Part shown: piece by piece, positions 62,451-64,000 of the stretch | Layout: every line of letters begins with the position of its first letter | Numbering within the stretch: the first letter of the stretch is position 1 | Source of the DNA: Gammaproteobacteria bacterium | Lineage (GTDB): Bacteria > Pseudomonadota > Gammaproteobacteria > Pseudomonadales > Pseudohongiellaceae | Direction: 5' to 3' | Assembly (NCBI GenBank): GCA_021773355.1 | Contig: JAJFKE010000050.1 | Span: 186,001-250,000 of the forward strand | Length of the DNA stretch: 64,000 nt | Program-made: the position numbers and the translations under genes | The notes under the pieces: generated by a model | Databases searched by the model: none | What the model saw: only the letters and a program-made list of their open reading frames with translations | Told to the model about the DNA's origin: nothing

Positions 62451-64000
62451 ATGAGCAAGGAAAATCGAATCCCTTTAAAGTTTGGGTATCCTGAAAAAAC
62501 AGGACTTTATGACCCAGCTCAGGAAAAGGATTCCTGTGGAGTGGGATTCGTTGCGAATATCAAAGGAAAGCCCAGCCATCAAATAATGCTGGACGCTTAC
62601 CATCTAAATTCCCGTATGGACCACCGCGGTGGTTGTGGCTTCGAAGCGAATACTGGCGATGGAGCGGGCATTTTAATGGCGCTTCCCGATAGCTTCTTTC
62701 ATAAAATTGCGAAAACAGAATTCGCCACTGATTTGCCCGATGCAGGGCAATTTGCGGTAGGCAACATCTTCCTGCCGCAAGTAGATGAAGAAAGAGAGCA
62801 GTGCCGAGAAGCAATTAATCAGATTATTACCGAAGAAGATCAGCAATTGGTGGGTTGGCGAGAAGTTCCTATCGACGCAGAGGGAGCTGACGTAGGCCCC
62901 GCTGCCTTGATGGCACAACCGAAAATCGAGCAGCTATTTATCGCCGCTCAAGCTGGTTTAGATCAAGAGCAATTCGAAAGAAAGCTCTACATTATTCGAA
63001 AGCGATTTACTCACCGTCTACGCGGTGATGCAGCGCTTACCGAAGCAAAGCAATTGTATGCTTGTAGCCTTTCTACCAAGGTTATTGTCTACAAGGGTAT
63101 GCTCACACCTGGTCAGTTATTCCCTTTTTATAAAGACCTGACTAACCCCGATTTTGAAACCCATATGGCAATGGTGCATTCACGATTCAGCACCAATACT
63201 TTTCCTTCCTGGGACAGAGCACAGCCAAACCGATTCATGAGTCACAACGGTGAGATTAATACCTTACGTGGCAATGTAAACTCGATGGTGGCGCGACAGG
63301 GCACCGCCAAGACCGATGTCTTTGGCGACAAGCTCGAACAATTGTTCCCGGTAATCGATGACGATTGTTCCGATTCGGGAAGTTTTGATGCCGTGTTGGA
63401 ATTCATGCTGCTCTCCGGCCGATCATTACCTGCATCGGTAATGATGATGATTCCAGAAGCCTGGCAATCAGATGTCAACATGGCGCAGGTCAAAAAAGAT
63501 TTTTACGAATATCATTCAGCCTTGATGGAACCCTGGGATGGGCCTGCTTCCATCGTGTTTTCAGATGGTCACTATATAGGTGCAGTATTAGACAGAAACG
63601 GATTACGCCCCAGTCGTTACTACGTGACCCATGATGACAAGGTCATCATGGCTTCCGAAGTAGGTGTAGTGCACGTTGATCCAGCAAACGTAAAACTGAA
63701 GGGTCGCCTGCAGCCCGGCAAGATGTTCCTGTTGGATTTCGAGGAAGGCAGACTAATTCCTGATGAGGAAGTGAAGCAGACTATCGCCACCAAGAATCCC
63801 TATGGCGAGTGGTTGGCTGAACAGAAAGTCACTCTGGAAAATGTAGCCAGGGGCAGCGCTGCACATTCCCTGGATGGCGAAAATATTCTACAACGCATGC
63901 AGGCCTTCGGTTACACCACCGAGACAATGCAATTCATGCTAATCCCTTTGGTTACTGAATCACGTGACCCGCTAGGCTCGATGGGAAATGATTCCGCGCT
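62451..64000 (+). CDS. gltB: Glutamate synthase large subunit (5' part)
   Basis: The frame is open from ATG 62451 to the window end (516 codons). The N-terminal glutamine amidotransferase begins at the catalytic Cys in EKDSCGVGF, preceded by a propeptide of 26 residues that is removed in mature GltB. Further family marks are MDHRGGCGFEANTGDGAG, MAMVHSRFSTNTFPSWDRAQ and RFMSHNGEINTLRGN. The enzyme makes glutamate from glutamine and 2-oxoglutarate, with GltD as partner. The rest of the gene lies beyond the window. Confidence 0.96.
   Translation, partial: MSKENRIPLKFGYPEKTGLYDPAQEKDSCGVGFVANIKGKPSHQIMLDAYHLNSRMDHRGGCGFEANTGDGAGILMALPDSFFHKIAKTEFATDLPDAGQFAVGNIFLPQVDEEREQCREAINQIITEEDQQLVGWREVPIDAEGADVGPAALMAQPKIEQLFIAAQAGLDQEQFERKLYIIRKRFTHRLRGDAALTEAKQLYACSLSTKVIVYKGMLTPGQLFPFYKDLTNPDFETHMAMVHSRFSTNTFPSWDRAQPNRFMSHNGEINTLRGNVNSMVARQGTAKTDVFGDKLEQLFPVIDDDCSDSGSFDAVLEFMLLSGRSLPASVMMMIPEAWQSDVNMAQVKKDFYEYHSALMEPWDGPASIVFSDGHYIGAVLDRNGLRPSRYYVTHDDKVIMASEVGVVHVDPANVKLKGRLQPGKMFLLDFEEGRLIPDEEVKQTIATKNPYGEWLAEQKVTLENVARGSAAHSLDGENILQRMQAFGYTTETMQFMLIPLVTESRDPLGSMGNDSA

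Noticed and set aside
1..64000. tRNA, rRNA and CRISPR arrays
   Set aside because: None could be recognised by eye on either strand; short repeats seen are not regularly spaced.

Overview
The window reads as chromosome of a free-living, probably marine, gammaproteobacterium of moderate GC content. This rests on gene content: a YnjBCD-type ABC transporter, a YhhY-type acetyltransferase, malate synthase G, large-subunit glutamate synthase, a TonB-dependent receptor, hybrid kinases with RocR-like output, and many Sec- or Tat-exported proteins. No rRNA, tRNA, CRISPR array, prophage or intact insertion sequence was seen. The genus cannot be fixed from the sequence alone.

Layout. 1-2491: end of a substrate-binding protein, then permease and ATPase of an ABC importer. 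2583-11979: a signalling block with a receiver plus degenerate-EAL protein, two large hybrid kinases and a RocR-like receiver plus intact EAL protein. A 238-bp MITE-like element sits inside this block. 12288-18352: exported proteins, namely an HpcH/HpaI aldolase, a redoxin split by an in-frame TGA, an NHL propeller and two paralogues of an unnamed secreted family. 18618-24150: acetyltransferase, malate synthase G, a small membrane protein, an esterase and a metallo-beta-lactamase-fold hydrolase. 24412-35259: small secreted or membrane proteins, a MarR regulator, a dienelactone hydrolase, an asparaginase-like domain, a beta-helix lipoprotein and YhhY. 35331-44005: alpha/beta hydrolase, DMT transporter, FG-GAP protein, HNH endonuclease, an HTH-citrate synthase fusion and an SDR. 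44175-56328: TonB receptor, GlpQ, DUF5916 protein, an M1-M28-PDZ peptidase with a PD40 propeller protein, and a D-cysteine desulfhydrase-like enzyme. 56440-61768: an operon for a Tat-exported molybdenum hydroxylase with a cytochrome b subunit. 62263-64000: a perfect 33-bp hairpin and the start of gltB.

The most notable observation is at 13508-14644. A secreted redoxin is interrupted only by a TGA codon at the place of the redox-active cysteine (W-A-S-W-TGA-G-C). Twelve bases downstream lies a hairpin with the layout of a bacterial SECIS: 3 bp, a one-base 5' bulge, 4 bp, and a 5-nt loop containing G. I read this as a selenoprotein and annotate it as a single gene.

Other points worth checking are two IS5-like non-autonomous elements, an HTH-citrate synthase fusion, an M1-M28-PDZ fusion, a periplasmic HpaI-type aldolase, a paired active and inactive EAL set, a strongly translated-looking 28-residue membrane peptide, and several structured leaders.
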